This document shows, piece by piece, positions 1 through 11,849 of a stretch of 64,000 nt of DNA. Both the position numbers and the translations under genes were made by a program. The DNA comes from Nephrocerus scutellatus (Eukaryota; Arthropoda; Insecta; Diptera; Pipunculidae). The stretch spans positions 372,001 to 436,000 of the forward strand of contig OX352764.1 in NCBI GenBank assembly GCA_947095585.1, in the 5' to 3' direction. How positions within the stretch are numbered: the stretch's first letter is position 1; every line of letters begins with the position of its first letter. Below the pieces are notes generated by a model that saw nothing but the letters and a program-made list of their open reading frames with translations, was not told where the DNA came from and did not search any database.

Positions 1-202
1 CTCAAATACAAGCAGTATTCTTATATTCTTGTACCAAGGTAACAAGATTTAAGATTTGCTTAAGCATCTTCGTAAAAAAAGGATTATTGAAATCGAGTTC
101 CTTTTAATGTGTAATGCTTACGTTAACAAATATGACCCAGTCCGTTGGTAGATATGATCCATTCTTTTGAAAGCAATAACCGGTTTTGCTATCATTAATG
201 AC
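1..202. repeat. Decayed left flank of the 109-bp satellite
   Basis: Phrases of the neighbouring satellite (gacccagtccgttggtag, gatccattcttttgaaag) recur here about every 22 bp but do not form whole 109-bp units. I read this as an older, unhomogenised edge of the array. The first ~70 bases show no clear repeat. No gene is visible. Confidence 0.6.
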
Positions 203-3200
203 CAGAGATGACCCATTTTATCGGTAGATATACCAGTTCTTTTAAAAGCTATTACCAGTTCTGTTATCATTAATGACCCAATATATGGGCAGAGGTGATC
301 CATTTTGTTATCAGAGATGACCCATTTTATCGGTAGATATACCAGTTCTTTTAAAATCTATTACCAGTTCTGTTATCATTAATGACCCAATCTATGGGCA
401 GAGGTGATCCATTTTGTTATCAGAGATGACCCATTTTATCGGTAGATATACCAGTTCTTTTAAAAGCTATTACCAGTTCTGTTATCATTAATGCCCCAAT
501 CTATGGGCAGAGGTGATCCATTTTGTTATCAGAGATGACCCATTTTATCGGTAGATATACCAGTTCTTTTAAAAGCTATTACCAGTTCTGTTATCATTAA
601 TGCCCCAATCTATGGGCAGAGGTGATCCATTTTGTTATCAGAGATGACCCATTTTATCGGTAGATATACCAGTTCTTTTAAAAGCTATTACCAGTTCTGT
701 TATCATTAATGACCCAATCTATGGGCAGAGGTGATCCATTTTGTTTTCAGAGATGACCCATTTTATCGGTAGATATACCCGTTCTTTTAAAAGCTATTAC
801 CAGTTCTGTTATCATTAATGACCCAATCTATGGGCAGAGGTGATCCATTTTGTTATCAGAGATGACCCATTTTATCGGTAGATATACCAGTTCTTTTAAA
901 AGCTATTACCAGTTCTGTTATCATTAATGCCCCAATCTATGGGCAGAGGTGATCCATTTTGTTATCAGAGATGACCCATTTTATCGGTAGATATACCCGT
1001 TCTTTTAAAAGCTATTACCAGTTCTGTTATCATTAATGACCCAATCTATGGGCAGAGGTGATCCATTTTGTTTTCAGAGATGACCCATTTTATCGGTAGA
1101 TATACCCGTTCTTTTAAAAGCTATTACCAGTTCTGTTATCATTAATGACCCAATCTATGGGCAGAGGTGATCCATTTTGTTATCAGAGATGACCCATTTT
1201 ATCGGTAGATATACCAGTTCTTTTAAAAGCTATTACCAGTTCTGTTATCATTAATGCCCCAATCTATGGGCAGAGGTGATCCATTTTGTTATCAGAGATG
1301 ACCCATTTTATCGGTAGATATACCCGTTCTTTTAAAAGCTATTACCAGTTCTGTTATCATTAATGACCCAATCTATGGGCAGAGGTGATCCATTTTGTTA
1401 TCAGAGATGACCCATTTTATCGGTAGATATACCAGTTCTTTTAAAAGCTATTACCAGTTCTGTTATCATTAATGACCCAATCTATGGGCAGAGGTGATCC
1501 ATTTTGTTTTCAGAGATGACCCATTTTATCGGTAGATATACCCGTTCTTTTAAAAGCTATTACCAGTTCTGTTATCATTAATGACCCAATCTATGGGCAG
1601 AGGTGATCCATTTTGTTATCAGAGATGACCCATTTTATCGGTAGATATACCAGTTCTTTTAAAAGCTATTAACAGTTCTGTTATCATTAATGACCCAATC
1701 TATGGGCAGAGGTGATCCATTTTGTTATCAGAGATGACCCATTTTATCGGTAGATATACCAGTTCTTTTAAAAGCTATTACCAGTTCTGTTATCATTAAT
1801 GACCCAATCTATGGGCAGAGGTGATCCATTTTGTTATCAGAGATGACCCATTTTATCGGTAGATATACCAGTTCTTTTAAAAGCTATTACCAGTTCTGTT
1901 ATCATTAATGACCCAATCTATGGGCAGAGGTGATCCATTTTATTATCAGAGATGACCCATTTTATCGGTAGATATACCCGTTCTTTTAAAAGCTATTACC
2001 AGTTCTGTTATCATTAATGACCCAATCTATGGGCAGAGGTGATCCATTTTATTATCAGAGATGACCCATTTTATCGGTAGATATACCAGTTCTTTTAAAA
2101 GCTATTACCAGTTCTGTTATCATTAATGACCCAATCTATGGGCAGAGGTGATCCATTTTATTATCAGAGATGACCCATTTTATCGGTAGATATAACCGTT
2201 CTTTTAAAAGCTATTACCAGTTCTGTTATCATTAATGACCCAATCTATGGGCAGAGGTGATCCATTTTGTTATCAGAGATGACCCATTTTATCGGTAGAT
2301 ATACCCGTTCTTTTAAAATCTATTACCAGTTCTGTTATCATTAATGACCCAATCTATGGGCAGAGGTGATCCATTTTATTATCAGAGATGACCCATTTTA
2401 TCGGTAGATATACCCGTTCTTTTAAAAGCTATTACCAGTTCTGTTATCATTAATGACCCAATCTATGGGCAGAGGTGATCCATTTTATTATCAGAGATGA
2501 CCCATTTTATCGGTAGATATACCAGTTCTTTTAAAAGCTATTACCAGTTCTGTTATCATTAATGACCCAATCTATGGGCAGAGGTGATCCATTTTATTAT
2601 CAGAGATGACCCATTTTATCGGTAGATATAACCGTTCTTTTAAAAGCTATTACCAGTTCTGTTATCATTAATGACCCAATCTATGGGCAGAGGTGATCCA
2701 TTTTATTATCAGAGATGACCCATTTTATCGGTAGATATACCCGTTCTTTTAAAAGCTATTACCAGTTCTGTTATCATTAATGACCCAATCTATGGGCAGA
2801 GGTGATCCATTTTATTATCAGAGATGACCCATTTTATCGGTAGATATACCAGTTCTTTTAAAAGCTATTACCAGTTCTGTTATCATTAATGACCCAATCT
2901 ATGGGCAGAGGTGATCCATTTTATTATCAGAGATGACCCATTTTATCGGTAGATATAACCGTTCTTTTAAAAGCTATTACCAGTTCTGTTATCATTAATG
3001 ACCCAATCTATGGGCAGAGGTGATCCATTTTGTTATCAGAGATGACCCATTTTATCGGTAGATATACCCGTTCTTTTAAAATCTATTACCAGTTCTGTTA
3101 TCATTAATGACCCAATCTATGGGCAGAGGTGATCCATTTTGTTATCAGAGATGACCCATTTTATCGGTAGATATACCAGTTCTTTTAAAAGCTATTACCA

Positions 3201-4671
3201 GTTCTGTTATCATTAATGACCCAATCTATGGGCAGAGGTGATCCATTTTGTTATCAGAGATGACCCATTTTATCGGTAGATATACCAGTTCTTTTAAAAG
3301 CTATTACCAGTTCTGTTATCATTAATGACCCAATCTATGGGCAGAGGTGATCCATTTTGTTATCAGAGATGACCCATTTTATCGGTAGATATACCAGTTC
3401 TTTTAAAAGCTATTACCAGTTCTGTTATCATTAATGACCCAATATATGGGCAGAGGTGATCCATTTTGTTATCAGAGATGACCCATTTTATCGGTAGATA
3501 TACCAGTTCTTTTAAAAGCTATTACCAGTTCTGTTATCATTAATGACCCAATCTATGGGCAGAGGTGATCCATTTTGTTATCAGAGATGACCCATTTTAT
3601 CGGTAGATATACCAGTTCTTTTAAAAGCTATTACCAGTTCTGTTATCATTAATGACCCAATCTATGGGCAGAGGTGATCCATTTTGTTATCAGAGATGAC
3701 CCATTTGATCGGTAGATATACCAGTTCTTTTAAAAGCTATTACCAGTTCTGTTATCATTAATGACCCAATCTATGGGCAGAGGTGATCCATTTTGTTTTC
3801 AGAGATGACCCATTTTATCGGTAGATATACCAGTTCATTTAAAAGCTATTACCAGTTCTGTTATCATTAATGACCCAATCTATGGGCAGAGGTGATCCAT
3901 TTTGTTATCAGAGATGACCCATTTTATCGGTAGATATACCAGTTCTTTTAAAAGCTATTACCAGTTCTGTTATCATTAATGACCCAATCTATGGACAGAG
4001 GTGATCCATTTTGTTATCAGAGATGACCCATTTTATCGGTAGATATACCAGTCCTTTTAAAAGCTATTACCAGTTCTGTTATCATTAATGACCCAATCTA
4101 TGGGCAGAGGTGATCCATTTTGTTATCAGAGATGACCCATTTTATCGGTAGATATACCAGTTCTTTTAAAAGCTATTACCAGTTCTGTTATCATTAATGA
4201 CCCAATCTATGGGCAGAGGTGATCCATTTTGTTATCAGAGATGACCCATTTTATCGGTAGATATACCAGTTCTTTTAAAAGCTATTACCAGTTCTGTTAT
4301 CATTAATGACCCAATCTATGGGCAGAGGTGATCCATTTTGTTATCAGAGATGACCTATTTTATCGGTAGATATACCCGTTCTTTTAAAAGCTATTACCAG
4401 TTCTGTTATCATTAATGACCCAATCTATGGGCAGAGGTGATCCATTTTGTTTTCAGAGATGACCCATTTTATCGGTAGATATAACCGTTCTTTTAAAAGC
4501 TATTACCAGTTCTGTTATCATTAATGACCCAATCTATGGGCAGAGGTGATCCATTTTGTTATCAGAGATGACCCATTTTATCGGTAGATATACCAGTTCT
4601 TTTAAAAGCTTTTACCAGTTCTGTTATCATTAATGACCCAATCTATGGGCAGAGGTGATCCATTTTGTTAT
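203..4671. repeat. 109-bp satellite array, 41 units
   Basis: The phrase cagagatgaccc starts at 203, 312, 421, 530 and so on to 4563, always 109 bp apart. The array therefore holds 41 units of identical length (41 x 109 = 4469 bp) with no net indel. Units differ at a few diagnostic sites: taccag, tacccg or taaccg; gttatc, gttttc or attatc; atgaccc or atgcccc; aaagct or aaatct. Each monomer splits into five ~22-bp related subunits. Short ORFs here are open by chance. Such arrays are typical of heterochromatin, but its chromosomal position cannot be told from the window. Confidence 0.97.
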
Positions 4672-5110
4672 CAAATATGACCTATTTTATTATCAAATAT
4701 AAGCATTATGATATTACTAGAGATGGCTCATTATGTTAGTATAGGTTATAATGCATATAGCCGAGAACTATTAGGGGGCAAATCCTTTTACGCGTGCGCA
4801 CATTAAAAAAAAATTATCAAATACGACCCAATTTGTTGGTAGATATGACTGTTATCAGTAATCAATCATTCTATATGAAGAGATTACCTTTCTGTTATCA
4901 GTAAATGCGACGGTTCTTTCGGAAGGAATGACCCATTTTGTGTTGGAGATGACCTGCTATGTTATCAAAGATGACGCATTTTTCTGCTTTGAAGGATGAA
5001 AATATGTCCCATTCTGTTATCTAAGCCATTTTGTTAGTAGCAATGACACAATTGTTACCATCAATTGTTGGCAGAGATGACCCGTTCTGTTGTCGGCTAT
5101 AACCCATCAT
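4672..5110. repeat. Decayed right flank of the satellite
   Basis: Satellite-like phrases (atgacccattttgtg, agagatgacccgttctgtt, gatatgactgttatcag) continue after the last 109-bp unit with irregular spacing and many substitutions. This is consistent with an old ~22-bp array outside the homogenised core. No gene is visible. Confidence 0.65.
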
Positions 5111-5336
5111 GTAATACAAAATATTTACCACATATTTTGTGGTAAACATAAAATATAAAACCAATTCATATTAGAAAGATAATCACACAGATTTATATCC
5201 CAACTGTGGACTGTATTTTCTCATACCTTCTACTGTTAATAATACTATGTAATGGGCCGCTGTGCAATTGCATAACATTAAGAGCTTTCTATACATTGGG
5301 AAAAATAAAAAAAAATACAGGGTTTCAGAGGAGATT

Positions 5337-5366
5337 CGAACCCGAGACTTCACAATCTCGGGTTCG
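5337..5366. other. 11-bp inverted repeat with tRNA-like B box
   Basis: Arms cgaacccgaga (5337-5347) and tctcgggttcg (5356-5366) are perfect complements around an 8-nt loop. On the minus strand the left arm plus flank reads gggttcgaatctcc, close to the Pol III B-box consensus GGTTCGANTCC, and is followed by a run of T residues. It may be the relic of a tRNA or tRNA-derived SINE. Confidence 0.5.
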
Positions 5367-5976
5367 CCAAGTCGTACCAAGTTCACCAAGTACTCGTCAA
5401 CTGTTTGCAGACTTGCAGATTTAGCATCGTTATCATTCTTATTGGGTTTGTATATAGTCATATTATTTTTAGTTTATGCGGCCGTAACCTGCTTTCTGAT
5501 TATTGTTTTAAACACGTTATTGGCTGCAGCTAACTGGCTATAATATGGCTCGCTGTCTGAATGCGTCTCGCGACGACAAAATTAAAGATTTTAATTTCGA
5601 TTTCACTGTCAGAAATATTAGAATAGCTTCATTGTAATCTCATCAAGCAGTAATTATGACCGATAGTCAGATTTGCGCCAACCATCATGTTGCATGATAA
5701 GTCATTCAACACGCATCTCGGTTTGTTTGGAGAAGCATCTCAAGCGCGAAATCAGGAACAGACGATTGGCGGTGGCGGTGGGCATATTATGCATCGTATG
5801 TCGTATACATGTGTACATACTTGTACTTTCGGCCTTAAAAACGCATAAATTGCAAACTTAATGCGAGGAAGATGACAGAACGACCGGTTGGTCATCGGAA
5901 CACACATCTATCTTAAGTCGGCTCAGATTTGTGATAGGTTAGACGTCATGTCCGAGAGATTATATGAGTGGGTATA

Positions 5977-5978
<2 letters not shown>

Positions 5979-6009
<31 letters not shown>
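5979..6009. repeat. (TG)n microsatellite
   Basis: An uninterrupted run of about 15 TG dinucleotides. Confidence 0.95.
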
Positions 6010-6011
<2 letters not shown>

Positions 6012-6851
6012 TTATGTTGTATGTACCGCGTTTACTTAGCATCAGTCGGCACACAAAGCATAAGAAGAAGACATCAAGTCAAAGCGTTGTCAGTTATAGT
6101 TATTAAGTAGCGGCTAGGATGCCTACTGCGTTCGGCTGCGGTACGATGTGTGTGCAAATCACAAACTGTTCGCTTCAGTTTGCTTAGCTGTGCATCTTAT
6201 CGGAGCGCATAGCGCTAGCACAAGGTGAACGTTATTATTCCAACGCGGGCAGCCTTCGGCGCACTACAAGTATTTAGACATTTATGCGACGATTCCTCCT
6301 GATGCGATTGCTGGAAGTCATCAAGAATAAATAAGATGAGTTTCGTAAACGCGAATACCCCAACTCTGGCCACGTGTACCTCTAAAGTCTATACCTATCT
6401 GTTGGCTCGTACACATTCGTGCCTAAGCCTAATGTCTCGCCATCAGGAAAATAAATCATGCGGCTTCCAACTTTAATCACGATCTCTTAAATTAAATCGT
6501 ACTCGCACATCATCAGGCAGCTTTGGGCTAAGATCTCGAAGGCATCACAGCCAAAAGTTAAGACCCCAGTGACCAATGTTGTGGCGGTGGATCGATGCTG
6601 ATGTTGGCCGCCGGCTATGTCCTGCGTTTAAGTGACATTTTCGACTGGGAATCCAGTATACACAGTTCTGCCAAATGCGATTAAATCGTTGAGTAGTGCT
6701 TCGTTGTCGCCGCCATCGTGTGAACTGCCAACCAGAAACGCATCCATCAGACAAAGGCAATTGAATATACGAGTATCTTACACACTATGTGTATGCAACG
6801 GAACAACGAGAATCAACAAATTCATTTTGTTGCCGTAGCCGTATAGTGTTG

Positions 6852-6897
6852 TATATACACTCGTACTTGTACTGTACCGCTGCATCAGTCCGGTCAG
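6852..6897 (+). promoter_or_regulatory. Possible TATA/initiator core promoter
   Basis: TATATAC (6852-6858) lies about 35 bp upstream of an arthropod-type initiator tcagtc (A at 6887); a second tcagtg follows at 6894. Downstream sequence is rich in ttcgttcgtt, as in many fly 5' UTRs. No coding exon could be connected to it, so this is only a suggestion. Confidence 0.2.
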
Positions 6898-7302
6898 TGG
6901 TCGTGCTTTCGTTCGTTCTCTGACTTTGTTTGCAACCGCCTCTTACCGCTGCAGTTGTGAAATGCGTTAAGCAAATTATGACATTGGAACATTTAATTCC
7001 GTCATTTAATTAAAAAAAAATTAACCAACGGACTTCGACAAGAAGGCCACCCAAGATCCGAGCTCTTCTAATTGATTTCATGGTACAGTCTTCGTTCTTA
7101 CAGACATTCAATTAAATTTTGCTTTCGTTTCATATCATTCACAAATACTTCCATATTCGTTATACAACACGAGTTTGTTGCGCAAATTAAAAAAATCAAA
7201 AATTGCAAGGGTGTTCGTTTAAGCTTGATAGAACTTGAAATTATTAACAATAACACAATTAACATAATAAATTGTTTTAATCATTAAAAAGATCAATAAA
7301 AT

Positions 7303-7455
7303 AGTGTGGCTCAGTGGTTAAGTGCATTGACTTCTGAGCAGGAGGTTCGTGGTTCGAATCCCAGTAACACCAAAAGTATTTTTCACAGTTTCACCTCTCG
7401 CGAATGTCTGACAAACGTCCGAGAGTAATAAGTTGTCACGGAAAGGTTCTCACTA
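7303..7455 (+). mobile_element. tRNA-derived SINE, most complete copy
   Basis: The head carries a perfect Pol III A box, tggctcagtgg (7307-7317), and a perfect B box, ggttcgaatcc (7351-7361). The cloverleaf stems do not pair, so this is not a functional tRNA gene. A short linker leads to a conserved 3' part with ctctcgcgaatgtctgac and cgagagtaataag. The same 3' part occurs at 24531-24605, and the head and tail recur on the minus strand near 48.0-48.3 kb. Flanks share aataaaa (7295-7301 and 7456-7462), a possible 7-bp target duplication, though in low-complexity sequence. Confidence 0.7.
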
Positions 7456-7463
7456 AATAAAAC

Positions 7464-7854
7464 TAATATACCACCCAAAAAAACTAAAAATAAAATATAA
7501 GAAAATCAGAAAGATTTTGTTATTAATCCAGTAATTAAACAAATTAAAAATGTTTGGACTAATAGTATAAAACCTATAGCTAATGGATACTATTATTATT
7601 ATGGCATTAAATATAAAAATAATTTTGGGTATATGACCACCGCGGTTGTTCTTGACGTTCAATTTTGGGTCACTTTTTCGAGCACTGCAGCCGTATGTCA
7701 CAAAGAACACGAAAATTATTGGCCTCCAAAGCGTCAATTCCTGCTGGTTTAAAAGAATAAATCCTCACAGAAAATATTCGAGCGGTGTCAAATCGCATGA
7801 TCTTAGAAGCTATTTGACAGGTAAATTTCTCGAAATAATTTTTTTTTTATATAA
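7464..7854. other. AT-rich stretch, nothing recognised
   Basis: Very AT-rich. The short ORFs on both strands are hydrophobic or unremarkable and show no family motif. Confidence 0.4.
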
Positions 7855-8215
7855 CTCGCTCACGCTTAAGGGGTTTGTACCTTTATAATGCTCGGCTATA
7901 TGCTTGGCACAGCGTGGGCGTTAAGAAAATGGAGGAGAAAAGAGGATATGTCTATGAGCTTGTGAATCACCATGATGTGAAAAGACATAGCTTGTCAGAG
8001 CATTCCACATACGTGTTGTTCGGCTGAAGAACGAATCCCATGCTGGAGGCAGCAATGCACAATCTGGAAGCGTGGAACTAGCTGCGAAATGCGCAGCAAA
8101 AAGATTGGCCTTGTCTATAGAGCTGACAACTGGAATCTCGTTATAAATGAGCGTTGGAATCGACGACGAGGCTGTATTTTTGATTCTTTTCACGAATGAC
8201 CACAAATGTTTTCTA
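7855..8215 (-). pseudogene. Jockey/CR1-like LINE 3' end with internal deletion
   Basis: On the minus strand the reading frame 8205-7921 starts in a LINE ORF2 region just before reverse transcriptase (WSFVKRIKN, IPTLIYN, DKANLFAAHF). It then jumps straight to the extreme C terminus (SFFSRTTRMWNALTSYVF). The reverse transcriptase between them is missing although the frame stays open. The 3' UTR (toward 7855) contains the phrase ataaaggtacaaacccctta, shared with copies near 9.8, 22.0 and 58.7 kb. Family assignment rests on the C-terminal WNxLP motif. Confidence 0.7.
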
Positions 8216-8879
8216 CCTTTGGAACATATGTATTTATTAATATGGTTGGGGGACTGCCAGCGGTCTGTGGGAAGGGTCCGTCAGTGAAGTCAGGGAAATG
8301 GTGTTGATTGTTGGTCTGTTGTTGAGGGGATGCTGGTGTAGTGGTTTATATGTGCGATTAGTGAAGCACCTGGGAACAGCTAGTTTTTAAATACGTATAC
8401 TATTTGCTTTAATCTAACAATAGTGTATTTTGTTTTAGTAGGAACTACTACGAGTAGAAAAAAAATCTTTACTATATCTTATATAAACTTATAATTTCCT
8501 AAAAATAACCTTGTCTAATACGTAAAAGAACCAAATCCCTACAAGAGTTGCGGTCGAGTCTGTCAAGCCAGCTCATAAAACTAGCTGCTTCTAATTAGGA
8601 CTTATTGTCGGTCCCACTCCAGTCCAGCCCTCATTATTTGGTTTTATTTAATCGCGTGTTGTCTACCCGTTCTCTATCAGGTGCGTTATGACAGTATCTC
8701 CATCTCTAATTGATGTATATAGACGTACACGCCCTACGAAATTTCCTCCCAAACACACGAAGCTATTCCTCGGAGCAAATAATCTTTACATTACTTCTCA
8801 GGTCAACAACGCTTAAAAGACATAACCCTTAGGTGGCTGTCAGTGAAACCGATACACTTAGACCAGTAATGGTCCACTG
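8216..8879. other. No gene recognised
   Basis: Unique-looking AT-rich sequence. I see no ORF, RNA or repeat that I can name. Confidence 0.4.
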
Positions 8880-9640
8880 TTATACCACATGGATCAGGAA
8901 AAATTCCCTCCACCTACTCGATGAACCAATTAGAGTTTCGTATGAAGAGTAGGAAACTACCAATCTCAATGTTGATAAGATCATTAGTGTCGTTGTAGAA
9001 GAAAGCTCCCATATGGAGTTTACGCTTTTCGGAGAGGGCTAGACAAGTACAGAGAAGATGGACGATGGTCCTCTTCTCCTCCTCATCCATGCAGCTTCTG
9101 CAGAAGTCATTCGAGAAGACTCCAAGTCTTGCTGTGCAGTGACAAGTGATGTCACCTACAATAGCACCGATGTGCGATCTTTTTTGAGAGATCAAACACT
9201 TAGACGTTTCTGATCCAGCTTGGGCCGGATCTGCTTTGTCACTATGCAAGTTGTACCGTTTGACCACCTAGTTAGTTTTAGTGCTACTGTGGCTTTACGA
9301 ACTCTTTATTGTATATTAGGTTTATAGTTTAGCTTTCTGTTCAAAATTAAACCCAAATACTTGGCCTTTATATGAGGAGGGTTTATAAGTGGAACTTTAT
9401 ATTTCCTGGTGAATAGGACAAGCTCAGTTTGTGAGGATTTACCCCTGAACCACAGCGATCTGCCCAGCGAGTTAGCTTATTGAGAGCATTTTGCAGGAGT
9501 TCCTTAAGGTGTTCGGGTATAGCAATGTCATCCGCATAAGCGATTACTCTGCAGCCCTCACCTCTTAGGCCTACCAGCAGCTCATTCACCGCTAAGTTTT
9601 ATAGAAGGGGGGACAGGACAGGACAGATCTTCTGGCAGAC
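8880..9640 (-). pseudogene. I/LOA-like LINE fragment (RT box C and C-terminal Cys motif)
   Basis: Minus strand. At 9589-9383 the frame has the reverse transcriptase catalytic box VIAYADDIAI followed by a thumb-like NALNKLTRWADRCG. After a deletion, 9267-8914 encodes the C-terminal tail with a cysteine/histidine cluster (FCRSCMDEEE, HLLCTC) and ends FIRNSNWFIE. The order RT then Cys tail fits RNase H-bearing LINEs. The same family recurs at 34.0-35.6 kb, 58.4 kb and 59.0-59.7 kb. Stops and gaps make it dead. Confidence 0.8.
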
Positions 9641-9809
9641 GACACGCCCAGTTAAGTTATTGTAGTCTTATAGAGTATACAATTGATAAATGCATTAAAT
9701 AAGTAATAAACTGCTCTTTAGAAAAGAAAAGAGATTGGGTGCTTACAACAATATGCGTTCCAATTTCCAATTAAGTGAATTGTTAAGCTTGCTAACATTT
9801 AATTTTTTT

Positions 9810-9990
9810 TTATAATGTACACACGCTAAAGGGGTTTGCACCCTTATAATACTTAGCACAACGTCGGCGTTAGGAAATTAGGGAAAGGAAAAGATTACGC
9901 ACGCGTGTCTTAAACGACTGCAGATCATATAAATGAGAAAACACAGAATCAGGCAATTCATTCCACATAACTATCGTGCGGCTAAATCCT
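9810..9990 (-). pseudogene. Jockey/CR1-like LINE 3' end
   Basis: Minus strand: the C-terminal coding part reads like RTIVMWNELPDSVF and LYDLQSFKTRV, then a stop and a 3' UTR containing ataagggtgcaaacccctt and agcgtgtgtacattata. It is homologous to the copies at 7855, 22040 and 58655. Confidence 0.65.
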
Positions 9991-11849
9991 TCTGTTTTAT
10001 CCTAATATGTTGTATGTATAATTTGAAAAATAAAATTTCTTTACATAGTATGTATACACTTTCGATATACATTTCTACAATGTTCCATATCCATATACAA
10101 TAATTAAACTTATTTTGGTGAAGATTTCTAAATCTGTTGCTATGCGCTTTGGTGCGGCGCGCTTGTACAACATATCTATATGTACGCACAATCTCTGCAA
10201 AACAAAAAAGAAATAAAAACAAAATATCATTTCAATTTCAAAGTAACGTTTCCCGACAAACGCGGTAATGCAAAAGATGCCAAAGTGTCCCAAAAATGTC
10301 CGATGAAGAAGAGGCGCGAACATATTGATGGGATCTTGAGATGTGCAAGAGTCTATATAGAGGTAGACAAAAGAAAAAAACTTCATGAGCCTGAAGATCT
10401 TTCCGATGACCAATGAACGAATCAAGCCAGCATTGTTAATAAGCATCAGACACGTACAATAAGTTAAGATTAAAAGAGCTTGCTGTACGCACCATCACAT
10501 CGGCCAGTATAGGTCTAAGCTAGTGCGATTGTGCAAACGGGTTTCCTGATGTGTGCGGTAACAGAGCAGACCCCAATGTTCGATGAATCGTGTAAGCATG
10601 TTGACCCAACTTCATCAATTCCATTCCAATATCATATTTGAGGAGAAACCAAAAAAACCAAAAAAATCCATTACCGATACTGAACGAACGCACGGCGGTG
10701 AAAAGGATTCGACTTAATTGATTTTGACATATGACAAATCTTTCATTGGTGTACGTGTACTCTGGCTCTGGGTACGAGAAGACGGTATATGCACCGATAG
10801 GACCTTCACTTACAGAGTACACTGATGATGATGGCGCATTTAAAAAGGTAAGCAACAGATGATGACGGTTGCTGTGACAATGGCGTCAACGTACTGTGCT
10901 AGCCCTTGAGATTCCTCAAGCTCTCGAGCTTCGGCGAGCACACTTCGATCGAGCTGATCGGCACTTTAGAAATATGTTCGAGTTTTCGCCTTGGCACAGT
11001 AGGGTATCCATCTATCTATGAAGCTAGATTGTTGCGATATGATTATTTATTGAGATCAAAATGATTGTGTGACGAAAGTTATAATACCTGCGGGCGTCTT
11101 GGTGGCCTTTCAAATATTATGATGAATTATGTGATCAACTATATATTCAACTGTTGGCTAATAGACGCAAATGCAAAGCAATAGGAACATACTGGCGACT
11201 GTAAAATCATATCTATAGGTAACCCTTACGAAAAAAATAAAAATTTGTCTGACTTTGTCTTCAAAAACTTCTTGTGCCAAATACAGATGCAGACATATTT
11301 AACTCTCACTTTTTTCAACCGCAAGGATCGATAAAATTTCACAATCCAAAGGGTCCAGCGTTGACATTTTTGGCCAAGGTCAAGCTTAGAGTAAATCTGT
11401 GAGTTGCTGACGCATCCTTGTTGGTGCTCGCATATTGTATGGTGGATCGTGGATGCGTGTGTGAATGAGTGAGCGAGCGACAGTGGTAGATAGATACATA
11501 CTTAAAAGTAATAGACCTTGTAAATATGCAATCAACTTCCCGAAAAATGTGTTTTGGTAATACAGTACAGACTCGGTAATTCGAACTAAGAGAGACCTTT
11601 CGTTCAAATTAAAAAGGAGTCCTTACTACTGATCTTCTCCTTTAAAAAAAACCTGTTCGAAGATTTTTTCCACAATAAGAAGAAAAACGTTGTTAACAAA
11701 TCAACCATTTCATTAAAAAAAAAGATGGACAAAATTCAAATTTGAACAAAACTTGACATTTTTGTTGGTTCCAAACTGACTTTGCGTATCGGTAAAGAAT
11801 TGTCCTCTTCAAACTGACGTTGGAGAAATTGATCTGAGACTCTGACGTA
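9991..11849. other. No gene recognised
   Basis: A 78-codon ORF at 10180-10416 (+) is basic and charged but has no recognised motif, and its antisense is open too. I do not call it a gene. Nothing else is identifiable. Confidence 0.4.

Larger units (their letters stand above)
5111..7294. other. Non-coding stretch, no gene recognised
   Basis: Apart from the hairpin, the TG repeat and the promoter-like site listed separately, I see no coding signal. ORFs of 60-90 codons here have no recognisable motif. Confidence 0.5.

Noticed and set aside
118..303. 61-codon ORF in the satellite
   Set aside because: It arises from the repeat sequence and has no independent coding evidence.
203..4671. CRISPR-like array
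   Set aside because: The repeats are directly tandem with no unique spacers; it is a satellite.
7303..7375. Functional tRNA gene
   Set aside because: A and B boxes are present but the acceptor, T and anticodon stems do not pair; the sequence continues into a SINE body.
10180..10416. 78-codon basic ORF as a host gene
   Set aside because: No motif, no splice context, and the antisense strand is equally open.
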